Shown one piece after another: positions 5,759-12,180 of a stretch of DNA of 13,598 nucleotides; position 1 is the stretch's first letter, and each line of letters begins with the position of its first letter. The DNA comes from Melioribacteraceae bacterium (GTDB taxonomy: Bacteria; Bacteroidota; Ignavibacteria; Ignavibacteriales; Melioribacteraceae): positions 1 through 13,598 of the forward strand of contig WFQV01000412.1 in NCBI GenBank assembly GCA_015486905.1, written 5' to 3'. The notes below the pieces were generated by a model. That model was not told where the DNA came from and searched no databases. It saw only the letters and a list, made by a program, of their open reading frames with translations. Made by a program: the position numbers and the translations under genes.

Positions 5759-6484
5759 ATGAAAAAACTTCTTAAGCGCTTTGCAATCGGGACAACAATA
5801 TTTATTGTTTTAGTAGTTGGAATATTTATTGCTCTAAACGATTACATTATGCCTGCATACGTGAACTCTCCCGAAGTTAAAGTGCCGGATTTAATAGGCA
5901 AACAAAAAGAAGAGGCTTTTAAGATACTGGAAACAATGCATCTACAACCGGTATTACAAGGTACAAGATACGACGAAAAATTTCCTAAGGACCAAGTAAT
6001 GTTTCAAAATCCTCATGCAGGCAGAGAAGTGAAAATCAACCGCCGCATTTACCTTTACATTAGCGGGGGTGAACCGTTAATAAAACTTCCGAATTTGGTT
6101 GGTAAAACACTTCGTGACGCAAAAATCACACTTGAGAGATTGGGGCTTGCGGTTCACACGATAAAGAAGGTGCGCTCGGAGTTCCCTCCCGATATTGTTG
6201 TTGACCAGCAATATCCCGAAGGTACGAACCTTACAAAAGGAAACAGCGTGGACGTTAAGGTAAGCCTTGGACCGCAAATAGGAATGATTAGAGTACCTAA
6301 TTTATTGGGTAAAACGTTAAGACAAGCACAAAGTGTTTTAAGAAGGAACTCTCTCAGAATCGGAAAAATAAATTACCAGAAATCGCCGAACCTTTTACCG
6401 AATACAATCATTGATCAGTATCCCGGCGAAAATAAACTTGTGAACGTAGGCGATAGCGTGGACGTTTTTGTAACTAAAAATTAA
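5759..6484 (+). CDS. Membrane-anchored protein with three PASTA domains
   Basis: A 241-residue protein. A short basic N-terminus (MKKLLKR) and a single hydrophobic anchor (about 9-28) are followed by three PASTA repeats, each starting with a P(D/N)LxGK signature and ending in a short strand: VPDLIGK...YLYISGG (about 40-103), LPNLVGK...VDVKVSLG (108-171) and VPNLLGK...VDVFVTKN (177-240). PASTA domains bind peptidoglycan fragments or beta-lactams in kinases of the PrkC/PknB type and in some penicillin-binding proteins. Here no kinase or transpeptidase domain is attached. The PASTA part should face the periplasm. An in-frame TTG at 5735 would add eight residues; I prefer the ATG at 5759 because it places the basic stretch directly before the TM segment, though neither start has a clear ribosome-binding site. 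rpe follows after a repeat-filled gap. Role in envelope sensing or wall synthesis is inference. Confidence 0.88.
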   Translation: MKKLLKRFAIGTTIFIVLVVGIFIALNDYIMPAYVNSPEVKVPDLIGKQKEEAFKILETMHLQPVLQGTRYDEKFPKDQVMFQNPHAGREVKINRRIYLYISGGEPLIKLPNLVGKTLRDAKITLERLGLAVHTIKKVRSEFPPDIVVDQQYPEGTNLTKGNSVDVKVSLGPQIGMIRVPNLLGKTLRQAQSVLRRNSLRIGKINYQKSPNLLPNTIIDQYPGENKLVNVGDSVDVFVTKN

Positions 6485-6506
6485 AGTGGAGTTGAGAGAC
6501 AAATTC

Positions 6507-6598
6507 AACGGATTTTCACGAAAGGAATGGGACGCAGATTTTTCATGATTACTTATGATTTTCGCTGATTAGACAATAGAACACGGATGACACGGATT
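6507..6598 (-). repeat. Dispersed intergenic repeat family A, inverted full copy
   Basis: Read on the minus strand it begins AATCCGTGTCATCCGTGTTC and ends GTGAAAATCCGTT, paralleling 289-384 almost throughout. It starts 23 nt after the PASTA stop codon. Two near full-length copies in inverted orientation about 6 kb apart could support recombination or inversion of the intervening segment. Confidence 0.8.
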
Positions 6599-6626
6599 AT
6601 TCAATTAAAAATGAAGAACCTACCTG

Positions 6627-6648
6627 CCCTGCCTGCCGGCGGGCAGGG
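6627..6648. repeat. CCCTGCC/GGCAGGG hairpin
   Basis: A 7-bp perfect inverted repeat around TGCCGGCG, itself containing the palindrome GCCGGC. It is markedly GC-rich in an AT-rich gap. No T-run follows, so it is unlikely to be an intrinsic terminator. It resembles the CCTGCCT/AGGCAGG hairpin at 4566-4585. Confidence 0.55.
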
Positions 6649-6673
6649 TTCGCAATGTTTTCAAAGATTTCTC

Positions 6674-6699
6674 CCCCGCCAAGGCGGGGTCGAAATGAC
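6674..6699 (-). repeat. GTCATTT + CCCGCC/GGCGGG hairpin module, copy 2
   Basis: The minus strand reads GTCATTTCGACCCCGCC then TTGGCGGGG: a GTCATTT head followed by a 7-bp stem (6674-6680 with 6683-6689). It is inverted relative to the copy at 4353-4376. Confidence 0.6.
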
Positions 6700-6746
6700 A
6701 GGCTTACTTTTTAGACACCCGCAGAGTGAGAAAAAACAAAATCTTT

Positions 6747-6795
6747 TTGGATGATTGGATGATTGGATGGTTGGATGATTGGATAAATGGTTGGA
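6747..6795. repeat. TTGGATGA low-complexity repeat tract, copy 2
   Basis: Consecutive 8-mers of the type TTGGATGA/TTGGATGG, ending ATAAATGGTTGG. The 22 bases at 6755-6776 are identical to the reverse complement of 25-46. Confidence 0.7.
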
Positions 6796-6910
6796 ATGAA
6801 AGATGCAATTTGTAAGCTCTATCACTTAAATAGCGATTCTAATTGTAGAAATAAGGAATGTACAAATAAAAGGAAAGTTAGCTTGATTACATGTTTAAAA
6901 AACATTCGCG

Positions 6911-6933
6911 AAAATTCGTGTAATTAGCGGCTT
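6911..6933 (+). repeat. AAAATTCGTG...GGCTT dispersed repeat, copy 2
   Basis: It resembles 4277-4298 in the same orientation. It sits in the 5' untranslated region of rpe, ending 9 nt before the start codon, so it occupies the place where a ribosome-binding site would be expected. Confidence 0.5.
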
Positions 6934-6942
6934 AAAAAACAA

Positions 6943-7605
6943 ATGAAAAAATTATTAGCTCCTTCAATTCTTTCGGCGGATTTTTCAAATTTAAGTCAGC
7001 AGATTCGCTACGCTGAAATGGGTGGTGCAGACTTAATCCACTGCGATGTAATGGATGGTCACTTTGTACCGAATATCTCCTTCGGACCGCTCGTGGTGGA
7101 TGCCGTAAAAAGGTCAACAAGTCTCCCCGTTGATGCTCACTTAATGATTGAATCTCCCGAAAAGTACATCGAGCAATTTGCACAAGCGGGTGCCGACTTT
7201 ATTAGCGTTCACGTCGAGGAAGTGGTTCACCTCGATAGAGTGGTAAATATGATTAAGGAGCTAAATGTTAAAGCCGGCGTAGTGTTAAATCCGGCAACTC
7301 CTTTGACTGTTTTGGACAACGTTCTGAGCATTGTCGATTTTGTCCTTTTAATGTCGGTTAATCCGGGTTTCGGCGGGCAGAGTTTCATCGGTTACACACT
7401 TGAAAAAATTAAAGCTCTGGACAAAATCAGGCAAGAACGAAACTTAAATTTCTTAATAGAAGTTGACGGCGGAATAGACGAGAACAATATTAGTAATATT
7501 TCGGATGCGGGATGCGACATTTTTGTTGCCGGCTCTGCCGTATTCAAAGCAGACAACATAGTGGAAGCCGTTACAAAATTGCGAAATAAAATTCTATCGG
7601 AATGA
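6943..7605 (+). CDS. rpe: Ribulose-phosphate 3-epimerase
   Basis: A 220-residue (beta/alpha)8-barrel enzyme that interconverts D-ribulose 5-phosphate and D-xylulose 5-phosphate in the pentose phosphate pathway; cytoplasmic. All signatures are present: APSILSADF at the N-terminus, HCDVMDGHFVPN (33-44), DAHLMI (64-69), the phosphate-binding loop MSVNPGFGGQ (137-146), EVDGGI (173-178) and VAGSAVF (195-201). Metal and catalytic residues H33, D35, H66 and D175 are intact and the length is standard. There is no Shine-Dalgarno sequence before the ATG (TTAAAAAACAA precedes it), an A-rich leader common in Bacteroidota-type hosts. It is the first gene of the long plus-strand directon; its TGA overlaps the folP ATG as ATGA, suggesting translational coupling. 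Confidence 0.97.
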   Translation: MKKLLAPSILSADFSNLSQQIRYAEMGGADLIHCDVMDGHFVPNISFGPLVVDAVKRSTSLPVDAHLMIESPEKYIEQFAQAGADFISVHVEEVVHLDRVVNMIKELNVKAGVVLNPATPLTVLDNVLSIVDFVLLMSVNPGFGGQSFIGYTLEKIKALDKIRQERNLNFLIEVDGGIDENNISNISDAGCDIFVAGSAVFKADNIVEAVTKLRNKILSE

Positions 7606-8795
7606 CAATTCAGATAATTAACATATTTGAAAAATTCTTGTTCAAAAGGTACGGTAAGAAATACGGTATTTTCCACGAACTGTTTGCGCCTGACCAAGTC
7701 GGCTTGGAAGTTAGAAATCTTAATTACGAAAAAGCATTATTCCTGAAAAAAACTTTCTTGACTAAAGGATTTATTTCTTACTTAAAAGAAAAACCCCAAA
7801 AAGGGAAATACGATTTTTTAACCCTCGGAACTATCAGCTCGTTGTACGAGATAATTTCAGAAACAAACTCCTCCGAACATGACGAACTTCAAACCGTAAT
7901 TTACGGTAAATTAAAAAACTACACCGACGACAAACGACAAGCACTGTTATTCTTGGAGGAAATGGGCTTGAACACCCAAAGCGTAATATCCATGGGAATA
8001 TTGAACGTTACGCCGGATTCATTCTCCGACGGAGGAAAATATTTCGAAAAAGAGAAAGCATTAAAGCATACTATTGAGATGATTGACGAAGGCGCTGATA
8101 TTATTGACGTAGGCGGGGTTTCCACGCGTCCCGGTGCAGAGGACGTTTCCAATTCCGAAGAAAGCGAAAGAGTGTTACCGGTAATAGAAATGATTCTAAA
8201 AGAAAAGCCCGAAACCATTCTTTCAATCGACACAACAAAATCCTCCGTTGCAGAAGAAGCATTAAAATTAGGTGTTAAAATAGTAAATGACATCAGCGGA
8301 GGAACGTTCGACAAAAAAATGTTTGGGACAGTGAGTAAGTTTAAGGCAGTGATGGTATTAATGCATACTAAGGGTAAACCCAAAGAAATGCAGAAGAACC
8401 CTTACTACGCGGATGTAGTAAATGAAATATTTGAATTCCTTGAAACTCGAATCCAAGAAGCAAAAAGAGCAGGAATTAGAAAAATAATTGTTGACCCGGG
8501 AATTGGCTTCGGTAAACGTTTGAGCGACAACTACGAAATCATTTCGAGAGCAAGAGAATTTAAGGCGTTGGGACACCCTTTATTAATAGGGCTTTCAAGG
8601 AAGTCGATGCTTGGGAATGCTTTGAATATTGAAGTTGGGGAGCGTGACGTTCCAACTGTGATAGCGGAAACTTTGGCAGTTAAAAACGGTGCGGATATTA
8701 TTAGAACTCACAACATTTCTTATTTTAATTATCTGAAAAAAATAAATAATTTTATTAACAATCCTTTTGATTTGGAGAATGCTCGAAATATTTAA
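7602..8795 (+). CDS. folP: Dihydropteroate synthase with ~128-residue N-terminal extension
   Basis: A 397-residue protein that condenses 6-hydroxymethyl-dihydropterin pyrophosphate with p-aminobenzoate to form dihydropteroate in folate synthesis. The TIM-barrel core starts at about 129: MGILNVTPDSFSDGG (131-145), GGVSTRPGAE (171-180), SIDTTK (208-213), VNDISGG (228-234), MHTKGKP (254-260), DPGIGFGK (298-305), LSRKSMLG (331-338) and RTHN (368-371). The pterin- and pABA-site residues D210, N229, D298, K334, R368 and H370 are present. The N-terminal extension, including a segment VGLEVRNLNYEKALFLKK, is not part of the usual core of about 270 residues. I recall similar extensions in long-form enzymes from some Clostridia; its role is unknown to me. 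The start overlaps rpe by 4 nt, and the C-terminus overlaps cdaA. Confidence 0.95.
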   Translation: MTIQIINIFEKFLFKRYGKKYGIFHELFAPDQVGLEVRNLNYEKALFLKKTFLTKGFISYLKEKPQKGKYDFLTLGTISSLYEIISETNSSEHDELQTVIYGKLKNYTDDKRQALLFLEEMGLNTQSVISMGILNVTPDSFSDGGKYFEKEKALKHTIEMIDEGADIIDVGGVSTRPGAEDVSNSEESERVLPVIEMILKEKPETILSIDTTKSSVAEEALKLGVKIVNDISGGTFDKKMFGTVSKFKAVMVLMHTKGKPKEMQKNPYYADVVNEIFEFLETRIQEAKRAGIRKIIVDPGIGFGKRLSDNYEIISRAREFKALGHPLLIGLSRKSMLGNALNIEVGERDVPTVIAETLAVKNGADIIRTHNISYFNYLKKINNFINNPFDLENARNI

Positions 8796-9591
8796 AATAG
8801 GTTTCCTGTCGGTAACGCTGTTAGATGTATTCGACATTATTATTGTTACGTTTATTTTCTACTGGCTTTACAAAATAATTCGAGGCACCGTAGCGGCACA
8901 AATTTTCTTGGGATTGATTATTGTTCTTGTCCTTTCTTTCCTGGCGCAAGCGGCAAATTTCAAGGCGTTGGGGTGGCTGCTGAAATTAATTTCGGATATT
9001 TGGGTTATTGCTTTCATTGTCCTTTTCCAGCCGGAAATAAGAAGGCTCTTGGTTTTACTCGGGCGTAACCCTCTTGCACGCCCTTTCTTTAAACACGGCA
9101 ATAAAGACATTGCGGAAATAATTACGGAAGCCGCCTTCGAACTTTCTCAAGTGCAACACGGCGCTTTGATTGTGATTGTCCGTTCGGCGGGAATTAAAGG
9201 TGTGGTTGAAACCGGTGAGGAAATTAACGCAAAGATAAACAAGAATTTAATCCGTACAATATTTTTTCCGCGCACACCTCTGCACGACGGTGCAATGATT
9301 ATCAAAGGAGATTTAATCCAAGCGGTTAGGTGCACACTGCCTCTTTCCTCGATGAACACTTACAACGATTACCCGCTGGGAATGCGGCACAGAGCAGGTT
9401 TGGGTATTACGGAACAAGCGGATGTGATTTCTTTGATTGTCTCGGAAGAAACCGGCAGCATCTCAATTGCCGACAACGGAAAGCTAATGCGCGGACTTTC
9501 GAGAAATTCCCTCAGCGAGTATTTGGAAAAGAATTTAACTATACAGCACGGTAAAGGCATTAGGAGTATTTTCGAGTATTTCAGACCATGA
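8779..9591 (+). CDS. cdaA: Diadenylate cyclase, CdaA/DacA type (membrane c-di-AMP synthase)
   Basis: A 270-residue protein that joins two ATP to make the second messenger cyclic di-AMP. Three hydrophobic segments (about 16-33, 42-58 and 65-84) anchor it in the inner membrane. The DisA_N catalytic domain follows (about 105-250), with its two defining motifs intact: DGA in TPLHDGAMII (170-172) and RHR in GMRHRAG (203-205), plus SEETGSIS (222-229). It matches the CdaA architecture rather than DisA (no HhH domain) or CdaS (no TM). An in-frame TTG at 8767 would add four residues; I prefer the ATG at 8779, which has GGAG immediately upstream at tight spacing. Either start overlaps folP, by 17 or 29 nt. 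No cdaR homologue or c-di-AMP phosphodiesterase is next to it here. Its stop overlaps the next gene as ATGA. Confidence 0.96.
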   Translation: MLEIFKIGFLSVTLLDVFDIIIVTFIFYWLYKIIRGTVAAQIFLGLIIVLVLSFLAQAANFKALGWLLKLISDIWVIAFIVLFQPEIRRLLVLLGRNPLARPFFKHGNKDIAEIITEAAFELSQVQHGALIVIVRSAGIKGVVETGEEINAKINKNLIRTIFFPRTPLHDGAMIIKGDLIQAVRCTLPLSSMNTYNDYPLGMRHRAGLGITEQADVISLIVSEETGSISIADNGKLMRGLSRNSLSEYLEKNLTIQHGKGIRSIFEYFRP

Positions 9592-10241
9592 AAGCTAAAA
9601 CGGCAGCGATTGTTCCCTTCTACAACGAAGCTTTCACTATTGGCAAAATTCTAAACGAACTTTTAAGTTATGTGGATTTTGTGATTGCGGTTGACGATGG
9701 TTCCAACGATAACAGGCAAAACGAAATTCCAAAGGATGAAAGAATTCTTCTCCTTCGGCATTCAAAAAATCTTGGCAAGGGTGCCGCACTCCGAACGGGA
9801 CTTCGAAAAGCAATGGAAATAAATGTTGAGAAAGTAATAACCATCGATGCCGATTTTCAACACGACCCGGCACTCGTTCCCGAATTTTTAAAAAAATTAG
9901 ACGAATGCCAAATAGTAGTTGGTAACAGATTGGAAAACATTTCCCCGATGCCTTTGCCGCGGAAATTGAGTAATTTTATTACTTCGTTTTTATTATCTTT
10001 AAAAACAGGAGTAAATATTAAAGATAGTCAATGCGGTTTTAGAGGTTTTCTGAGTGAGACGATCCCGCCGATAATAACCGACGAGAACGGATTCGAAGCT
10101 GAAAGTCTGATGTTAATTAAAGCCGCAAGGAACAATTTTTCAATTTGCTTTGTAAAGATTCCGACAATTTACGGAGACGATAATTCGAAAATGAAAAATA
10201 TCCGAGCTATCTTTGGATTCATTAAAATTTTATTCAAGTAA
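9588..10241 (+). CDS. Family 2 glycosyltransferase, DPM1/polyprenyl-phosphate-sugar synthase-like
   Basis: A 217-residue GT-A fold enzyme with no TM helix, predicted to transfer a sugar from a nucleotide donor, by similarity to dolichyl- or undecaprenyl-phosphate mannosyl/glucosyltransferases, onto a polyprenyl phosphate at the membrane face. Motifs in order: IVPFYNEAFTIG (8-19), VDDGSND (35-41), KNLGKGAALRTGL (60-72), the metal-binding D87-A-D89 in IDADFQHDP, DSQCGFRGF (146-154) with the conserved Q-C-G-F-R, and E170/E172 in GFEAES. The C-terminal IPTIYGDDNSK matches soluble DPM1-like members and the length is normal for them. The true donor and acceptor are unknown. It starts inside the cdaA stop (ATGA) with no Shine-Dalgarno sequence, and its TAA directly abuts the ATG of the CHAD gene. 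Confidence 0.9.
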   Translation: MKAKTAAIVPFYNEAFTIGKILNELLSYVDFVIAVDDGSNDNRQNEIPKDERILLLRHSKNLGKGAALRTGLRKAMEINVEKVITIDADFQHDPALVPEFLKKLDECQIVVGNRLENISPMPLPRKLSNFITSFLLSLKTGVNIKDSQCGFRGFLSETIPPIITDENGFEAESLMLIKAARNNFSICFVKIPTIYGDDNSKMKNIRAIFGFIKILFK

Positions 10242-10712
10242 ATGGCTAAGTACAAATACGGCATACCGAATCTTAAAAAGAAAATTCCTTTGTGTGAAGG
10301 GGTTAAAATCACTTTGAAATACAAATACAAAAGGATTAAATTTCGTCTTGATAATTTTTTGGAAAACGATTCGGTAGAAAATCTCCACAATCTTAGGATT
10401 GATTTAAGACGTTTCCGTTACACTTTGGAAAATTTTGACATCTGTTTTAAAACAAGTCTTTTTTTTAAAGCTCTTGAGGAGTTAAAACATTTACAGGACG
10501 TAATAGGCGAAGGGCGCGACTTGGATATTTTGGAAGCAAAATTGCGAGCACTTAAGGAAAATAATTCAGTCGAACTTTCGGAGGAAACCAAAAAAGTTCT
10601 GTTCGGTAACAAAGATGTTTTAAGAAAAAATATTCGGAATGAGTTGATTAATTTCAGAAACAATAATAAAATTAAAATATTATTAAAAAAATCTAGGGAG
10701 GAACAAAAATGA
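10242..10712 (+). CDS. Short CHAD-domain protein
   Basis: A 156-residue basic, all-helical protein with the CHAD signature: VENLHNLRIDLRRFRYTLEN (45-64) carries conserved H49, R52, R56, R57 and R59, and LEELKHLQDVIGEGRDLDIL (78-97) gives the L-x-x-LQ-x-x-(L/I)G...RDLD continuation. CHAD domains (conserved histidine alpha-helical domain) bind polyphosphate through their basic face and normally contain two such motifs in about 200-300 residues. Here only one is clear, so the protein is about half a canonical domain; a dimer could restore the full fold. The C-terminus is Lys/Arg-rich. The frame is intact and coupled on both sides: no gap after the glycosyltransferase, and an ATGA overlap with the next gene. 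It therefore looks like a genuine short protein rather than a broken gene. Target and function are unknown. Confidence 0.8.
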   Translation: MAKYKYGIPNLKKKIPLCEGVKITLKYKYKRIKFRLDNFLENDSVENLHNLRIDLRRFRYTLENFDICFKTSLFFKALEELKHLQDVIGEGRDLDILEAKLRALKENNSVELSEETKKVLFGNKDVLRKNIRNELINFRNNNKIKILLKKSREEQK

Positions 10713-11386
10713 AGTTAAAATATTTTTCTCACTCGGCTTTTCAAATTACTACAAATGAAGGAAAGGTAATCCTAATCGATCCCTATATTACCGGTAATCC
10801 CACTTCACCGGTTAAGGTCGAAGATGTTCATGCCGATTACATTGTTCTAACGCACGGTCACGGAGACCATCTGGGTGATGCAATGACAATTGCCGAAAGA
10901 GACAACTGTCTAATAATTGCTGTTAACGAATTAGCCGATTATATTGCCGCCAAAGGTTACAATGCTCACAACATGCATATCGGCGGCGGCTACAATTTTG
11001 AATTTGGAAGAGTTAAATTTACAATTGCTCATCACGGTTCCAAAACGCCCGACGGGGAGTACGTCGGCGAGCCGGCCGGAGTAATACTTTCCATCGATGG
11101 AAAAAATATTTACCATTGCGGTGATACCGGGTTGTTTTATGACATGAAATTAATCGGCGAGATGACGCCAATCGATTACATGCTTCTTCCCATTGGAGAC
11201 AATTTTACTATGGGAATTGACGATGCGGTAAAAGCGGTTGAGTTGACAAATCCCAAAGTTGCCATTCCGATACATTACAATACTTTCCCCGTTATCAATG
11301 CTGACCCGAACGAATTTAAACAAAAAGTAGAAGCATTGGGTAAAAAGTCGATTGTTTTAAAATACGGAGAAGAAATAGAAATTTAG
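10709..11386 (+). CDS. UPF0173-type metal-dependent hydrolase (metallo-beta-lactamase fold)
   Basis: A 225-residue cytoplasmic protein of the YtkL-like UPF0173 group. The zinc-binding motif THGHGDHLGD (48-57) supplies H49, H51, D53 and H54. Further ligands are H108/H109 in IAHHGSKTPDGEYVGEPAG, D139 in HCGDTGL and H189 in IPIHYNTFP. The N-terminal FSHSAFQI and IDPYITGNP (24-32) are typical of the group. Length is normal. The physiological substrate of the family is not established, to my knowledge. This gene has the strongest ribosome-binding site in the operon, GGGAGGAA seven bases before ATG, even though its start also overlaps the CHAD stop as ATGA; it may be made in higher amount than its upstream neighbours. 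parA follows after 20 nt. Confidence 0.93.
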   Translation: MKLKYFSHSAFQITTNEGKVILIDPYITGNPTSPVKVEDVHADYIVLTHGHGDHLGDAMTIAERDNCLIIAVNELADYIAAKGYNAHNMHIGGGYNFEFGRVKFTIAHHGSKTPDGEYVGEPAGVILSIDGKNIYHCGDTGLFYDMKLIGEMTPIDYMLLPIGDNFTMGIDDAVKAVELTNPKVAIPIHYNTFPVINADPNEFKQKVEALGKKSIVLKYGEEIEI

Positions 11387-11406
11387 TTTGATTAAGTGAG
11401 GATTTA

Positions 11407-12180
11407 ATGTCGAAAATTATTGCTATTACAAATCAGAAAGGCGGAGTAGGGAAGACCTCTACGGCAATTAACCTCTCCGCCTCAATTGCGGCGTTTGAAA
11501 AAAACACCCTTATAATAGATATTGACCCGCAAGCAAATTCATCCTCGGGAATTGGGATAATTGGCGAGGGAAATACGGTTTACGAAGCGATGCTCGGTTT
11601 GGAGGAAGCAGATGCGTGCATTGAAAAAACTCACATCCCTTTTTTGGATATTATACCTTCTAACATTAACCTTGTAGGTGCGGAAGTTGAATTGGTGAAT
11701 ATTGAAGGGCGCGAAACAAAGCTTCGGGATTCCATTCAATCGCTGCGTAATAATTACGATTTTATTTTTATTGATTGTCCCCCTTCGTTAGGACTCCTCA
11801 CACTTAATGCGCTTACCGCGGCGGATTCGGTGATGATCCCCGTACAGTGTGAGTATTTTGCACTTGAAGGGTTGGGGCAATTGTTAAACACAATTAATCT
11901 CGTTAAGAAAAATTTCAATCCGCAGCTTATGATTGAAGGTGTTTTACTTACCATGTTCGACACGCGCTTAAGGCTTTCGCACCAGGTTGTCGATGAGGTT
12001 CGAAAATATTTCGGTGAAAAAGTTTTCAAGTCAATTATTAACCGTAATGTAAGAATATCCGAAGCGCCGAGTCATTCAAAACCGGTACTTCTTTATGATG
12101 CGCTTTCGAGAGGCGCTCGGGATTATATGTCCCTCGCAGAAGAAATAATTAAAAACAATCAAACTGCAACAGAGGAATAA
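11407..12180 (+). CDS. parA: Chromosome-partitioning ATPase ParA (Soj)
   Basis: A 257-residue deviant Walker-A ATPase that binds nucleoid DNA and, with ParB, moves and separates replicated origins. The deviant P-loop KGGVGKTST occupies 11-19 with signature lysine K11 and catalytic K16. Walker A' IIDIDPQANSSSG is at about 36-48, and Walker B FIDCPPSLGLLTLNAL at about 121-136 with D123. There is no N-terminal HTH extension, so it is the short chromosomal Soj type rather than the plasmid P1/F type. The start has GTGAGG five bases before ATG. The gene leads directly into parB, with parB's ATG sharing the last base of the parA stop (TAATG), so the two are translationally coupled. Chromosomal parAB usually lies near the replication origin, but nothing else here marks an origin. 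Confidence 0.97.
   Translation: MSKIIAITNQKGGVGKTSTAINLSASIAAFEKNTLIIDIDPQANSSSGIGIIGEGNTVYEAMLGLEEADACIEKTHIPFLDIIPSNINLVGAEVELVNIEGRETKLRDSIQSLRNNYDFIFIDCPPSLGLLTLNALTAADSVMIPVQCEYFALEGLGQLLNTINLVKKNFNPQLMIEGVLLTMFDTRLRLSHQVVDEVRKYFGEKVFKSIINRNVRISEAPSHSKPVLLYDALSRGARDYMSLAEEIIKNNQTATEE

Larger units (their letters stand above)
6485..6942. other. Repeat-filled gap between the PASTA gene and rpe
   Basis: About 460 bp with no gene. It carries, in order, an inverted family-A repeat (6507-6598), a CCCTGCC/GGCAGGG hairpin (6627-6648), the GTCATTT/CCCCGCC hairpin module (6674-6699), a TTGGATGATTGG tract (6747-6795), an AT-rich stretch and an AAAATTCGTG...GGCTT repeat (6911-6933) ending 9 nt before the rpe start codon. 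The promoter of the long rpe operon presumably lies in the right half, but I cannot point to it. Confidence 0.6.

Noticed and set aside
6627..6689. Hairpins at 6627-6648 and 6674-6689 as intrinsic terminators of the PASTA gene
   Set aside because: They lie 140 nt or more past the stop, no T-tract follows, and both palindrome types recur in a gap without gene ends. They are better explained as repeats.
7200..7216. GCGTTCACGTCGAGG inside rpe as a parS-like site
   Set aside because: It is not palindromic and lacks the TTTCACGTGAAA core; it is simply coding sequence. No credible parS was found in the window.
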